Shown here in pieces: positions 7,146 to 15,308 of a DNA stretch of 49,449 nt. Below the pieces are notes generated by a model. It searched no databases and was not told the DNA's origin. It saw only the letters and a program-made list of their open reading frames with translations. The translations under genes and the position numbers were made by a program. The DNA comes from SAR86 cluster bacterium. Its GTDB lineage: Bacteria; Pseudomonadota; Gammaproteobacteria; Magnimaribacterales; TMED112. The DNA is taken from the NCBI GenBank assembly GCA_016779525.1, contig JADHNL010000006.1:1-49449 (forward strand), read 5' to 3'. Each line of letters starts with the position of its first letter. Position 1 is the stretch's first letter.

Positions 7146-8339
7146 GTGAGCAAAAGTTTTTATTCGTCCATCAAAAGAGAGATAGAAGATATCAGAAATG
7201 AAGGGCTTTATAAAGAAGAACGTTATATTTCATCACCCCAAAAAACAAACATCAGCTTATCGGATGGCTCCAATGTGCTTAATTTTTGTGCCAATGATTA
7301 TTTAGGACTGGCCAATAACAGCGAAATAAAGAAAGCTGCTAGCGAAGCGCTAGAGACCGATGGTTTTGGAATGGCTTCAGTCAGATTTATTTGTGGCACC
7401 AATGATCTGCACCAACAACTTGAAACTAAGTTAAGCACTTTTCTGGGTTACGAAGATTGCATACTCTACGTTGCTGCCTTCGATGCCAATGGCGGCTTAT
7501 TTGAACCACTTTTTCATGCTGAAGATGCAATTATTAGTGATGCTCTTAATCATGCATCAATTATAGATGGCATTCGACTTTCAAAAGCAATGCGCTTTAG
7601 ATATGCCCATAGCGATATGACAGAACTCGAAGACTGCCTGAAAAAAGCTGACGATCAAGGTGCACGTCATAAGGTAATCGTTAGCGATGGTGTCTTCTCT
7701 ATGGATGGTTCATATGCAAAACTTGATGAGATTGTTCCATTAGCTAAAAAATACGATGCTCTAATTATGATTGACGATTGCCATGCAACAGGTTTTGTTG
7801 GCAAAAATGGCAGAGGCACAGCAGAACACTTTGGTCTCGAGGGTGAAGTTGATATTTTAACTGGCACACTCGGCAAAGCATTGGGTGGAGCATCGGGCGG
7901 TTTTACTTGCGCCAAAAGTGATGTGATTAAGTTGCTCAAACAACGATCCAGACCTTATCTATTTTCTAATGCATTGCCTCCTTCAATTGTTGCAGCCAGT
8001 CTTAAAGCTCTTGAAATAATCGAAGTTGATACAGAACGTAGGGCACGCATTGCAACAAATGCTTCTTACTTTCGTTCACAAATAAAAAACCTTGGATATA
8101 CAGTAATTGGTGACGATCATCCAATTACACCAGTGATGGTTGGCGATGCAAAAATAGCTCAGCAAATGTCCAAACTTCTGCTTGCCAAGGGTTTGTATGC
8201 CATTGGTTTCTTTTTCCCAGTTGTGCCAAAAGGCCAAGCACGCCTCAGGCTTCAAATTACTAGCGAACATAAACAAGATGAACTGGATAAAGCTGTTACA
8301 ATATTCGAGGAAGTTGGGAAAGAGCTTGGGGTAATATGA
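7146..8339 (+). CDS. kbl: 2-amino-3-ketobutyrate CoA ligase (glycine C-acetyltransferase)
   Basis: PLP enzyme of the alpha-oxoamine synthase family. It cleaves 2-amino-3-ketobutyrate with CoA to glycine and acetyl-CoA, the second step of threonine degradation. Start chosen as GTG at 7146, giving 397 residues, the same size as E. coli Kbl and with an aligned N-terminus. A longer ATG start at 7095 would overlap pyk and add 17 hydrophobic residues foreign to the family. Motifs: INFCAND-type NFCANDYLGLAN (46-57), FGMASVRFICGT (74-85), SDALNHASIIDG (131-142), DDCHATGF (210-217), and the PLP lysine K244 in GTLGKALGG. It overlaps tdh by 4 nt. Confidence 0.95.
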   Translation: MSKSFYSSIKREIEDIRNEGLYKEERYISSPQKTNISLSDGSNVLNFCANDYLGLANNSEIKKAASEALETDGFGMASVRFICGTNDLHQQLETKLSTFLGYEDCILYVAAFDANGGLFEPLFHAEDAIISDALNHASIIDGIRLSKAMRFRYAHSDMTELEDCLKKADDQGARHKVIVSDGVFSMDGSYAKLDEIVPLAKKYDALIMIDDCHATGFVGKNGRGTAEHFGLEGEVDILTGTLGKALGGASGGFTCAKSDVIKLLKQRSRPYLFSNALPPSIVAASLKALEIIEVDTERRARIATNASYFRSQIKNLGYTVIGDDHPITPVMVGDAKIAQQMSKLLLAKGLYAIGFFFPVVPKGQARLRLQITSEHKQDELDKAVTIFEEVGKELGVI

Positions 8340-9361
8340 AAGCACTGGTAAAAGCTAAAAAAGAGATTGGCTTAGTATTGAGCGAGGTTGATAAGCCTAG
8401 TATTGGGCCCAAAGACGTTTTAATTAGAGTCAAAACAACATCCATCTGTGGTACAGATTTACACATTTGGAATTGGGACAATTGGGCACAATCTGCCATT
8501 AAGACACCCATGACAATTGGTCATGAGTTTATGGGGGTCATTGATCAAATTGGCTCAGATGTAAAAGGACTAAATGTTGGAGATAGAGTTTCAGTTGAAT
8601 CTCATATTGCAGGCACCAGAAGTAGAAATGCTAAAGCTGGAAAACTTCACCTGGATCCAGATACTGTAAATCTAGGAGTAGATAGAGATGGTGCATTTGC
8701 TGAATACGTTTCAGTTCCTGAAACCAATGTAGTGCCATTACCTGATTCAGTTGGGGATGAACTTGGAGCCATCTTAGATCCGTTTGGCAATGCAGTGCAT
8801 GCTACGCTTTCATTTGATTTGGTGGGAGAGGATGTTCTTATTACCGGCGCAGGACCAATTGGCATAATGTCTGCAGCAATCGCTCAACATATAGGAGCAA
8901 GAAGAGTGCTATTAACTGACATAAACAACGAACGATTGGTTTTAGCACAACGGGTTTGCAATGTGGAGACTGTTAACCCTACTGAACAATCAATTGCCGA
9001 CAAAATGTCTGCAATGGGTCTTAAAGAAGGATTCGATGTTGGCTTGGAAATGTCAGGATCTGAATTGGCCCTTAAAGAAATGGTGGAAAATATGATCATG
9101 GGCGGCAAGGTTGCTTTGCTAGGTTTGCCTAGTAACGAGATTTCTTTGGACCTATCTAAGGTAATTTTTAAAGCACTCAATATAAAGGCTATCTATGGTC
9201 GGGAAATTTTTGAGACCTGGTATAAGGGATTGGCTCTGCTTGAATCCGGCTTAGATATAAAAAATATAATTACACATAATTTTGAATACAGTGACTTTGA
9301 GAAAGCCTTTGCATTATTGAACGATGGAAAAGCAGGCAAAGTAGTGCTGCATTGGAGTTGA
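8336..9361 (+). CDS. tdh: L-threonine 3-dehydrogenase lacking the structural zinc site
   Basis: Medium-chain dehydrogenase of 341 residues that oxidises L-threonine with NAD+ to 2-amino-3-ketobutyrate, the substrate of the adjacent kbl product. Colinear with E. coli Tdh. The catalytic zinc ligands are kept (C38 in SICGTD, H63 and E64 in GHEF), as are the dinucleotide fold (GAGPIG, about 176-181) and the YGREIFETWY segment. The four cysteines of the structural zinc lobe (93, 96, 99, 107 in E. coli numbering) are here Gly, Ser, Ala and Asp, although flanking residues still align. The enzyme must therefore fold without that zinc. ATG overlaps kbl by 4 nt (ATGA). Confidence 0.93.
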   Translation: MKALVKAKKEIGLVLSEVDKPSIGPKDVLIRVKTTSICGTDLHIWNWDNWAQSAIKTPMTIGHEFMGVIDQIGSDVKGLNVGDRVSVESHIAGTRSRNAKAGKLHLDPDTVNLGVDRDGAFAEYVSVPETNVVPLPDSVGDELGAILDPFGNAVHATLSFDLVGEDVLITGAGPIGIMSAAIAQHIGARRVLLTDINNERLVLAQRVCNVETVNPTEQSIADKMSAMGLKEGFDVGLEMSGSELALKEMVENMIMGGKVALLGLPSNEISLDLSKVIFKALNIKAIYGREIFETWYKGLALLESGLDIKNIITHNFEYSDFEKAFALLNDGKAGKVVLHWS

Positions 9362-9362
9362 C

Positions 9363-10337
9363 ATGGAATATAGGAAGTTAGGAAATTCAGGCTTAAAAGT
9401 TTCTGCTTTGTCGTTTGGTTCTTGGGTAACCTTTAGCAATCAGGTTGATGCAAAGTTAGCACAACAAATGTTTGGTATCTGTTTGGATCATGGTGTCAAT
9501 TTCTTTGATAATGCTGAAACTTATGCACATGGACAATCAGAGATTGTGATGGGTGAAGCTTTAAATTCATTGAGTCATCCTCGAGATTCCTATTGCGTAT
9601 CCTCAAAAGTATTTTTTGGCGCTGAAAAAAATCCTTTACCAACTCAGATGGGTTTGAGTAAAAAACATATAACAGAAGCATGCGATCAGGCCATGAAGCG
9701 CTTAAAAGTCGATTACTTAGATTTGTTTTTCTGTCACCGAGCTGATCCGGATACGCCAATTGGTGAAACGGTATGGGCAATGCACAACCTAGCGACACAA
9801 GGGAAAATTATCTATTGGGGCACGTCCGAATGGGAAGAGTCACAAATTAGAGAAGCTTATGAGTTTGCTGAAAAATACAACCTCACCCCGCCAACCATGG
9901 AGCAGCCTCAATACAATCTGCTTTACACAAACAGGCTGGAGAAAGATTATTTACCAATTTTTAACGATTATAAAATGGGCACAACCATATGGTCACCACT
10001 AGCAGCTGGATTGCTATCAGGCAAATACATAGAGGGTGTACCGGCTGACTCGCGTGCCAATCTTCCAGGCTACGAATGGTTAAGAAAGATAATGATCGAG
10101 ACTGATAATAGTAAAGACAGAATGCAAAAGATCGTAGATCTAAAAGTTATAGCCGATGAACTTGGAGTGAGTTTAGCAAAGATGTCTATTGCTTGGTGCT
10201 TATTGAATGAAAATGTTTCCACGGTAATTTTAGGTGCTTCGAAAATATCTCAGCTTGAGGATAATTTGGGATCCATGGAGGTGCTCAAGTTATTGACTCC
10301 TGAAATTGAAAAAAGAATTAGAGCTATTATTGAATAG
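9363..10337 (+). CDS. Aldo-keto reductase, YghZ/Kv-beta type
   Basis: NAD(P)H-dependent (beta/alpha)8 barrel of 324 residues. The catalytic tetrad is complete: D49, Y54 (DNAETYAHGQSE), K82 and H125 (FFCHRADPDTP). The N-terminal MEYRKLGNSGLKVSALSFG and the GLLSGKY segment are typical of the family that includes YghZ and the potassium-channel beta subunits. It starts 1 nt after the tdh stop, so it is the third gene of the threonine set. Since 2-amino-3-ketobutyrate leaks to aminoacetone and then methylglyoxal, and YghZ relatives reduce methylglyoxal, a detoxifying role is a reasonable inference. The 3' end overlaps the convergent serine hydrolase by 11 bp. Confidence 0.85.
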   Translation: MEYRKLGNSGLKVSALSFGSWVTFSNQVDAKLAQQMFGICLDHGVNFFDNAETYAHGQSEIVMGEALNSLSHPRDSYCVSSKVFFGAEKNPLPTQMGLSKKHITEACDQAMKRLKVDYLDLFFCHRADPDTPIGETVWAMHNLATQGKIIYWGTSEWEESQIREAYEFAEKYNLTPPTMEQPQYNLLYTNRLEKDYLPIFNDYKMGTTIWSPLAAGLLSGKYIEGVPADSRANLPGYEWLRKIMIETDNSKDRMQKIVDLKVIADELGVSLAKMSIAWCLLNENVSTVILGASKISQLEDNLGSMEVLKLLTPEIEKRIRAIIE

Positions 10338-11511
10338 ACTGACTCACATCACCCAGACCAAAAATCAAATTTTGAATCTTATTTACACCGGGACAAATGT
10401 CTGGGGCGATGAAAGGGCAATTTAAATTTGAAACCCCTAAGGATTTTGTGTCGGGGAAATTCAAACTTGGGTCATCCACAGGTGCTACTCCGGGCTCGGG
10501 CTCAGTTGCTAGCATTAAGGTAATGTACTTTATCCAGGAATAGGGCATCCATAGCAAATATTCAAGAGGCCCAAATTTTATCTGATGACCTTTGTCGTAG
10601 TTATGGGAGTATTTGGTAAATCTTACGAGGGAAATATTTTCTTCAGGCACAAAGAATGCAAATTGACCATCGGTTACTTCAAGACCAACTAAGGTTTTGT
10701 TTTCATTAAATTTCCTTACACTCCAATGTAAACCAAACCATTCTCCAGTCCCTTCAGATAAAGGTTTTATCGATTGATTTATGAAATAAGAATCAATAAG
10801 TTGAACGCCATCATATACACCCTTGTTGGCTATTAGATTGATAAATTTTAAAAAGTCTATGGGTTTTAAATCAACCCCATAGTAGGTCATGTCGTTGCCA
10901 GCCACATCGCTCCATAAGCCATATCTTTCAATGCCCAAAGGCTTAAAAATTTCTTCAACCAAAACTTCGTGTGGTTCTTTGCTAAAAATTGTTTGAATGA
11001 CAGGGTTAAGAAGCATGGTATTAACGTTGTTGTATTCATAAACCACACCTTGTTCTAAGTTAGGTTTTACTTTCATTGCAAATGCAAGATTGTCTTTCGA
11101 GAAAAACATTTCTTCGTTGTAGTATTCAGTAATGGCCAAGCCCGTTTTCATTGCTAATAAGTTGTAGAGGGTAATATCAGCTTTAACGTCTCTTGATAAC
11201 TCAGGTATAAAGAAGCTTAAAGGTTTGTTGAGATCCTCAAGGGTAATGAGGTCCTGCTCTATTGCTACCCCAATAAGAGCAGCATAAAAGGTTTTGGCTA
11301 TTGACCAAGAGGTCGCTAAGTCGTCTTCGCTATAGTTCTCACCATAATATTCATGAATAATTTCGCTATTATGCGACATGATAAATGCTTGAGTGGCATT
11401 GTCGGATTCTATGAGCTCAACTAACTGTTTTTTTACTTCTTGATTGAGTGGTTCGTTAGCAGAAAAGTTGGCAGTAAAAAAAACAAGTAAGCCAAAGAGA
11501 ATTCTATTCAT
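10327..11511 (-). CDS. Class C beta-lactamase-fold serine hydrolase (second of pair)
   Basis: Secreted protein of 394 residues with an N-terminal signal (about 1-18). It has the penicillin-binding fold of esterases, carboxypeptidases and class C beta-lactamases: nucleophile motif SxxK at S70-K73 (WSIAK) and YxN at Y160-N162 (YEYNN). An HTG/KTG-like third motif is not obvious. Substrate unknown; this family includes esterases and amide hydrolases, and neither resistance nor cell-wall function should be assumed. It is a diverged paralog of the preceding gene (12682-11504), which it overlaps by 8 nt. The C-terminal 60 residues are Pro- and Cys-rich (CPFIAPDICPG) and not shared with the paralog. 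Confidence 0.8.
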   Translation of the reverse strand: MNRILFGLLVFFTANFSANEPLNQEVKKQLVELIESDNATQAFIMSHNSEIIHEYYGENYSEDDLATSWSIAKTFYAALIGVAIEQDLITLEDLNKPLSFFIPELSRDVKADITLYNLLAMKTGLAITEYYNEEMFFSKDNLAFAMKVKPNLEQGVVYEYNNVNTMLLNPVIQTIFSKEPHEVLVEEIFKPLGIERYGLWSDVAGNDMTYYGVDLKPIDFLKFINLIANKGVYDGVQLIDSYFINQSIKPLSEGTGEWFGLHWSVRKFNENKTLVGLEVTDGQFAFFVPEENISLVRFTKYSHNYDKGHQIKFGPLEYLLWMPYSWIKYITLMLATEPEPGVAPVDDPSLNFPDTKSLGVSNLNCPFIAPDICPGVNKIQNLIFGLGDVSQSIQ

Positions 11512-12682
11512 CTTCTAAGAATGTCAGGTAATCAATTATTTGTGAGTAATCTCTTATGAACTCTCTTGATACTCCGTCCTCCAAAGTTGCTGGAGATATT
11601 ATATTTTCATCAGCGTTCAGAAAGCCCCATTCAATCAAAAGTCTAGCTAAGGCAATGACATTATCCATACCCAGAAAACTTAAGCTATAAAGAAAGCCAA
11701 GGTTTTGAACATCACCAGGGGGAGGGGTGTATTTGGTTATTCTGACGAATACCACATCCTTTTCTTTGTCGACAAAAATGTATTGTCCAAATTTTCCGCT
11801 GGCGTTGAAAATTTTTCTCTCTTCATCAAACCTTGATATCCACCAATGCATCGAATACCCGCGTTCAGATTGGTAGCCATTTTCAGGAGGTAAGTCCCAA
11901 ACTTGTTGAAATGTTTCTTTGACAAATTCTTCTGAAATTAATTGCTCGTCTTCCCATTTCCCGTTCCTTGAAAATAGTAAACCAAACCTTGCGTAGTCAC
12001 GTGCCGACATATCAAGACAGCAATAAGTCAATGAATTGCCAGCATTATCGGTCCAGGCAGAATAAGACGAAACTTTGGTAGGATCCATTATTCTTTCTTT
12101 CAATAGTGTTTTAGCATTTTTCCCAGTTGCTCTAAGCAATATATCGCTTAAAAGCATGGAGTTAACATTGTTGTACTCAAACTTTGAATCGGGCTCTTTG
12201 TCTCTTTTAACTGTTTTTGCATAGGCCAGATGGTCTTTTTCAAAAAACATATTTTCGTGTTGGTTTGCTGGGTATTCGAGACCACTCGACATATTTAATA
12301 CTTGTCTAATTGTTATATCTTGTCTGTCTTCGGTAAAATACGGCAGATAGTTAGAAACTTTGTCATCCAATGATGCAATTTCACCCCGATCAATAGCGGT
12401 ACCAATCAGACTTGCATAATAACTTTTAGCCACCGACCATGATGTACCTCTAGAGTTTTTGTCATAACCTTCGGCATATCGCTCTCCCACTATGTAACCA
12501 TTTTTAATGAGCACTGTAGCCATGGTTGAATCATCTACAAAAGATGCATCCAGTAGTCGGTCAACTTTACTTGAATCTAAACCAAGACTCTCTGGTGACC
12601 TAGATTCCCATTCTGTATCTGGATATGTACTGTCTGCAGTAGTGCTTAATGAAAGAAGTAAAGTTAATGCGATGTATCTCAT
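11504..12682 (-). CDS. Class C beta-lactamase-fold serine hydrolase (first of pair)
   Basis: Secreted protein of 392 residues with a short signal peptide (about 1-16, ending near TADS). SxxK is S83-K86 (WSVAK) and YxN is Y170-N172 (FEYNN). It shares many stretches with the downstream gene (WSxAKxxYAxLIG, LNMSSGL / LAMKTGL, EYNNVN, MLL), pointing to tandem duplication followed by divergence. It is the first gene of the pair and faces the ccm operon across a 183-bp divergent space. Substrate unknown. Confidence 0.8.
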   Translation of the reverse strand: MRYIALTLLLSLSTTADSTYPDTEWESRSPESLGLDSSKVDRLLDASFVDDSTMATVLIKNGYIVGERYAEGYDKNSRGTSWSVAKSYYASLIGTAIDRGEIASLDDKVSNYLPYFTEDRQDITIRQVLNMSSGLEYPANQHENMFFEKDHLAYAKTVKRDKEPDSKFEYNNVNSMLLSDILLRATGKNAKTLLKERIMDPTKVSSYSAWTDNAGNSLTYCCLDMSARDYARFGLLFSRNGKWEDEQLISEEFVKETFQQVWDLPPENGYQSERGYSMHWWISRFDEERKIFNASGKFGQYIFVDKEKDVVFVRITKYTPPPGDVQNLGFLYSLSFLGMDNVIALARLLIEWGFLNADENIISPATLEDGVSREFIRDYSQIIDYLTFLEDE

Positions 12683-12782
12683 GTAATTCCTTTTTTTATG
12701 TTGGTTAAAATAATACCATATTGAAAGAAAAACTAGATATTTATAGTACCGGTTTAAAGAAATTTATCCCCAAATCCTCGGG

Positions 12783-12810
12783 TTGAAAATTCATTTAAAA
12801 TCCATATACA
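12783..12810 (+). promoter_or_regulatory. Candidate promoter of the ccm-smc-ligA operon
   Basis: -35 TTGAAA (12783-12788), 16-nt spacer, -10 TATACA (12805-12810), about 55 bases before ccmA. It lies in the 183-bp space divergent from the serine hydrolases (12683-12865), which holds no gene. It is the only convincing promoter-like sequence I see ahead of the thirteen-gene chain. Confidence 0.5.
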
Positions 12811-12865
12811 TAAAGGGTTTGAACGGTATTATCGTAGACTATTTTCAGTGTATTAGGACAGCTTC

Positions 12866-13438
12866 ATGACAGTTTTATTTTCAGCACATTCATTAAGCCA
12901 CAGCATAGATGGCAATGATATTTTTACAGATATGTCTTTTGATGTTAAAACTGGCACTATCACAGAGATTAGAGGGGGCAATGGATCAGGAAAATCTTCC
13001 CTACTGAAAATCTTATGTGGATTAATAAAGTCAAATAGTCTTGATGTACAACAAGATGTAATTGGAGATATATCCTACTTAGGTCATTCCAACGCAATGG
13101 TGGAAGAGATGAGCTTCAGGCAAAATTTTGCTATGGACGGGAAGACTATTGATAAAGTCTTAGCCCAAAGGCTTAATATTTTTAGGCTTAGAAATCAAAA
13201 ACTAAATAACCTTTCATATGGAGAAAAAAGAAAAATAGCTCTTCAAAGGGCATTGCAGTCGGGGAAAAGAATTTGGATTTTTGATGAGCCATTTGCTGGC
13301 TTAGATGATAATAGTGTTGCTACTCTAGAAAGTATCTTTTCGGAACATGTTAAAGAGGCTGGGACTATTGTGGTCGCAAACCATCAGCAGATTATTTCAA
13401 ATAGCAATATTATTAATATGGAGAAGAGTTATGCTTAG
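12866..13438 (+). CDS. ccmA: Heme exporter ATP-binding protein CcmA
   Basis: ABC ATPase of 190 residues, slightly short for CcmA. Walker A GGNGSGKSS (37-45), signature LSYGEK (117-122), Walker B WIFDEP (138-143), and a conserved His near the end (ANHQ). With CcmB it drives release of holo-CcmE from the CcmC-heme complex at the inner membrane in System I cytochrome c maturation. It is the first gene of the operon and overlaps ccmB by 8 nt. An AGGA-type ribosome site precedes the ATG. Confidence 0.93.
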   Translation: MTVLFSAHSLSHSIDGNDIFTDMSFDVKTGTITEIRGGNGSGKSSLLKILCGLIKSNSLDVQQDVIGDISYLGHSNAMVEEMSFRQNFAMDGKTIDKVLAQRLNIFRLRNQKLNNLSYGEKRKIALQRALQSGKRIWIFDEPFAGLDDNSVATLESIFSEHVKEAGTIVVANHQQIISNSNIINMEKSYA

Positions 13439-14048
13439 TGCTCTAAAGAGGGAGCTATTGTTGTTTTTTGGTGTGCCAAAAAATATTTACCTCCCTTTAT
13501 CGGTATTTTCAGTAATATTCCTCATATTTCTTATATTTAATGAAGGGCAGTCATTTCAGTATGCAAGCTTGTTTATTGCTTCATTTATTACCGTATTAAT
13601 TATTTCTGAAAATACTTTTAAGGAAGATTTTCTAAATGGATACATCGAAAAGCTATTGTGTGAGCAAAGCAACATGCTTTACTACTTCTTTGCAAAAAGC
13701 CTCACCCAGTTAATGTTTATTTTTATACCGATGCTTGGGCTTAACTTTATTTTTGGTTCTGTGCCTAGTGGTATGAGTTCTGCTAGCTTTAGTCTTGCGT
13801 ACTTAGTTTTTCTTTTAACGCTTAATTTTTTCTTTCAGTTAGGTAGTGTGGTTTCAGTAAGAAGAAATAATTCTTTGAACGCCCTAATTATTATTCCACT
13901 TTTGATACCTTTTATAATCTTAGTTAAAGGCTTAGTGGTAGATGGTGAGTGGGAGCCAAACTTTTATTTTTTAATGGCTTATTTTATTTTTGGATTGTTT
14001 TTTATAAATTATCTAACAGTTAAAGTCTTGGAAATTCAGAGTAAATAA
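13431..14048 (+). CDS. ccmB: Heme exporter membrane protein CcmB
   Basis: Integral membrane protein of 205 residues with about six hydrophobic helices, the permease partner of CcmA. Start taken at ATG 13431 (MLSALKREL...), matching the family N-terminus. An upstream in-frame start at 13347 would add 28 residues overlapping ccmA in another frame and is rejected. Slightly shorter than the usual 220 residues. Assignment rests on position between ccmA and ccmC and the FLNGYIEKLL / EQS region after helix 2, typical of CcmB. Confidence 0.88.
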   Translation: MLSALKRELLLFFGVPKNIYLPLSVFSVIFLIFLIFNEGQSFQYASLFIASFITVLIISENTFKEDFLNGYIEKLLCEQSNMLYYFFAKSLTQLMFIFIPMLGLNFIFGSVPSGMSSASFSLAYLVFLLTLNFFFQLGSVVSVRRNNSLNALIIIPLLIPFIILVKGLVVDGEWEPNFYFLMAYFIFGLFFINYLTVKVLEIQSK

Positions 14049-14049
14049 T

Positions 14050-14781
14050 ATGTACAAATACATAGCGAAATATTTTTTATTGGACAGGGTGTTCTTGTTT
14101 TGTAAGGCTACAGCCTTATGGTCACTTGGCATTGGGGCTACATCATTTTTGTTGGTTGCTTATCTATGCTTAATTATTTTGCCTGCGGATGCTACTCAGT
14201 CTGAGGTGTATCGGATTCTTTTTGTTCATGTCCCTTCTGCTATCTTTTCAGAATTGGTTTACATCTTCATGGCTATAAATGGATTTATATATCTAGTTTG
14301 GAGAACTAAAATTTCAGCCATATTTTTAAATTCAGCAATTAATATTGGTCTAGTATTCACAGCATTAGTTCTAGTGACAGGTGCTTTGTGGGGCAAGCCT
14401 ACCTGGGGAACCTATTGGGTTTGGGATGCCCGAATCACTTCAACATTTATATTGCTAATTCAATACATAGGGATCTTGGCTTTAAAGTCTTCTTTTAATT
14501 CAAAAGAAACTGCAGACCAAATTGTCTCAATTGTGGCTATTATTGGTGCCATAAACATTCCAATAATTAAATTTTCTGTAGAGTGGTGGAACACTTTGCA
14601 TCAGAGTGCGAGCATAACCTTTAGTGGTAGTTCAATTGATGCTGAAATGCTTTATGCGTTGCCGCTTATGGTTTTATCTTTCGCATTTTTGGCTTTCTTT
14701 ATTTTCTGTAGAAATGTGCAGATTGAAATCTTATCTAGAAAATCAAGCGCTAAGAAAGTTCGGGAGTTATTGAATGGATAA
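14050..14781 (+). CDS. ccmC: Heme-handling protein CcmC
   Basis: Six-helix membrane protein of 243 residues of the heme-handling family. The periplasmic tryptophan-rich WWD segment is visible (LWGKPTWGTYWVWDARITS, 113-131). Two conserved heme-ligand histidines flank it: H60 (FVHVPSA) and H184 (NTLHQSAS). CcmC loads heme onto CcmE. It starts 1 nt after ccmB and overlaps ccmD by 8 nt. Confidence 0.95.
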   Translation: MYKYIAKYFLLDRVFLFCKATALWSLGIGATSFLLVAYLCLIILPADATQSEVYRILFVHVPSAIFSELVYIFMAINGFIYLVWRTKISAIFLNSAINIGLVFTALVLVTGALWGKPTWGTYWVWDARITSTFILLIQYIGILALKSSFNSKETADQIVSIVAIIGAINIPIIKFSVEWWNTLHQSASITFSGSSIDAEMLYALPLMVLSFAFLAFFIFCRNVQIEILSRKSSAKKVRELLNG

Positions 14782-14899
14782 TTTGCTTTTAGTGTACGCA
14801 TGCTACTTTATTACATTTGCAGCATTAATTGGTTTAGGAGCTTTGGTTGAAATGAAATTTCGTAATCAAGTAAAGGAGCTGCAAGAGGATTATGATTAG
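14774..14899 (+). CDS. ccmD: Small heme exporter subunit CcmD
   Basis: Short gene of 41 codons (ATG 14774, TAG 14897-14899), easily missed by length cut-offs. It encodes one transmembrane helix (about residues 4-25: LLLVYACYFITFAALIGLG...) followed by a charged tail with many Lys and Glu, the standard CcmD layout. CcmD stabilises the CcmABC complex and helps release holo-CcmE. It overlaps ccmC by 8 nt and ccmE by 8 nt, so translation is probably coupled on both sides. Confidence 0.88.
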   Translation: MDNLLLVYACYFITFAALIGLGALVEMKFRNQVKELQEDYD

Positions 14900-15308
14900 A
14901 AAAAATAGAGCAAATAGAATTTATTTAATCTGTACATTTATATTTGCTGCTGCAGCAATTGTTTATTTTGTTTTGCAGGCTATGAATAAAAACATTGACC
15001 TTTATTTAACTCCAACTCAGGCCAAATCAGGTCAGTATGAGATAGATGGCAGCTTTAAACTTGGCGGTATGGTTGCAATTGATTCTATTAAGACTGGAAG
15101 TGAGCTTGATGTGACCTTCATCGTTACAGATTTCAAAAATTCAATGACTGTAAATTATTCTGGTGTTCTGCCAAGCTTGTTTAAAGAAAATAGTGGGGTA
15201 GTTGCTTCAGGTTTTTATGACCAAGATGCAAAGATTTTTGTTGCAGATGAGATATTAGCTAAACACGATGAGAATTACATGCCAATAAATATAGAGGTGG
15301 AAAATTAA
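14892..15308 (+). CDS. ccmE: Periplasmic heme chaperone CcmE
   Basis: Protein of 138 residues: N-terminal membrane anchor (about 9-29), then a beta-barrel (OB-fold) domain. The heme-attaching His is H125 in LAKHDENYMP, with the HxxxY tyrosine at Y129. CcmE carries heme covalently from CcmC to the CcmF ligase. Overlaps ccmD by 8 nt. The apparent ccmF start codon (ATT, 15304) lies inside its last codons. Confidence 0.95.
   Translation: MIRKNRANRIYLICTFIFAAAAIVYFVLQAMNKNIDLYLTPTQAKSGQYEIDGSFKLGGMVAIDSIKTGSELDVTFIVTDFKNSMTVNYSGVLPSLFKENSGVVASGFYDQDAKIFVADEILAKHDENYMPINIEVEN

Noticed and set aside
10327-12682. Beta-lactamase antibiotic-resistance genes
   Set aside because: The SxxK and YxN motifs fit the broad serine-hydrolase family; a third KTG-type motif is not clear and nothing indicates resistance.
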